DNA of 33,264 bases from an uncultured Lachnospiraceae bacterium (GTDB lineage Bacteria; Bacillota; Clostridia; Lachnospirales; Lachnospiraceae), in assembly GCA_910585605.1 (NCBI GenBank), contig CAJUFL010000045.1:1-33264 (forward strand), in the 5' to 3' direction. A program made the position numbers and the translations under genes. Positions 33,243-33,264 of this stretch are shown in pieces. The notes beneath the pieces are model-generated. The model made no database searches. It was not told where the DNA came from and worked only from the letters and a program-made list of their open reading frames with translations. Numbering within the stretch: position 1 is the stretch's first letter; the number at the start of each line of letters is the position of its first letter.

Positions 33243-33264
33243 ATGGATTACACACAGGTATATG
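33243..33264 (+). CDS. Start of a further gene (partial, runs off the window)
   Basis: An ATG at 33243 follows GAGAGGAGG (33222-33230) and begins the peptide MDYTQVY before the window ends. Only seven residues can be read, so no family can be named. The strong ribosome binding site supports a real start. Its separate terminator and leader suggest a transcription unit distinct from the glycan operon. Confidence 0.55.

Noticed and set aside
1..33264. Mobile element or phage signatures
   Set aside because: No transposase, integrase, attachment repeats or tRNA junction seen on either strand.

Overview
The window looks like part of the chromosome of a motile, low-GC Gram-positive bacterium of the class Clostridia, most likely a Lachnospiraceae of the Roseburia/Agathobacter/Butyrivibrio type. 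This rests on the short flagellin, strong AGGAGG ribosome binding sites, AT-rich spacers, sigma-28 style promoter elements and the gene families present. It is an inference; no rRNA or species marker is in view. Almost everything reads on the + strand. I see no tRNA, rRNA, CRISPR array or transposase.

Region 1 (1-5792) is the flagellin locus. A flagellin gene sits behind a good sigma-28 promoter, with a hairpin that shows GGA in its loop next to the ribosome binding site, the usual form of a CsrA site. After a strong terminator come a small acidic protein, a Maf-type flagellin glycosyltransferase (DUF115), a CMP-nonulosonate (sialic-acid-like) synthetase and a NeuB-type nonulosonate synthase fused to a cupin. 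Together they could condense, activate and attach a sialic-acid-like sugar to flagellin inside the cell. The genes that would make the amino-sugar precursor are not in the window.

Region 2 (5793-7416) interrupts this theme. It holds a terminator, an orphan gene with a JAB/MPN-like HTHP motif, and a short downstream reading frame split by a -1 frameshift at a sequence that also fits a slippery heptamer.

Region 3 (7417-32887) is one tightly packed run of 25 genes with no spacer over 70 bp and no obvious internal terminator. A second sigma-28-like promoter lies in front of it. It encodes: (a) a phospho-substituent module (CDP-glycerol-type transferase, alkaline-phosphatase-fold protein, LicC-like cytidylyltransferase, methyltransferase, HisC-like PLP enzyme, LicD transferase); (b) a complete GDP-D-glycero-alpha-D-manno-heptose pathway (gmhA, hddA and an hddC-gmhB fusion); (c) a GDP-mannose branch (manC, gmd, an Fcl-like reductase and a DegT aminotransferase) that could give GDP-fucose-like and GDP-4-amino sugars; (d) glycosyltransferases (two GT2, one GT-D, one GT11); and (e) several methyltransferase-like proteins, including a tandem DUF268-like pair. 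No flippase, polymerase or initiating lipid-phosphate transferase is present. With the flagellin neighbour and the sigma-28-like promoter, this points to a cytoplasmic flagellin-glycan island rather than a capsule.

The most unusual signal is a small Rossmann-type module (V-I-x-G-x-G, then an acidic D-x-D and a hydrophobic D-x-I-I-I-A strand). It is joined to at least six otherwise unrelated enzymes of this one cluster and may be a shared docking or ligand-sensing domain. After the operon come an A/T-rich terminator and the first codons of another gene that runs off the window.
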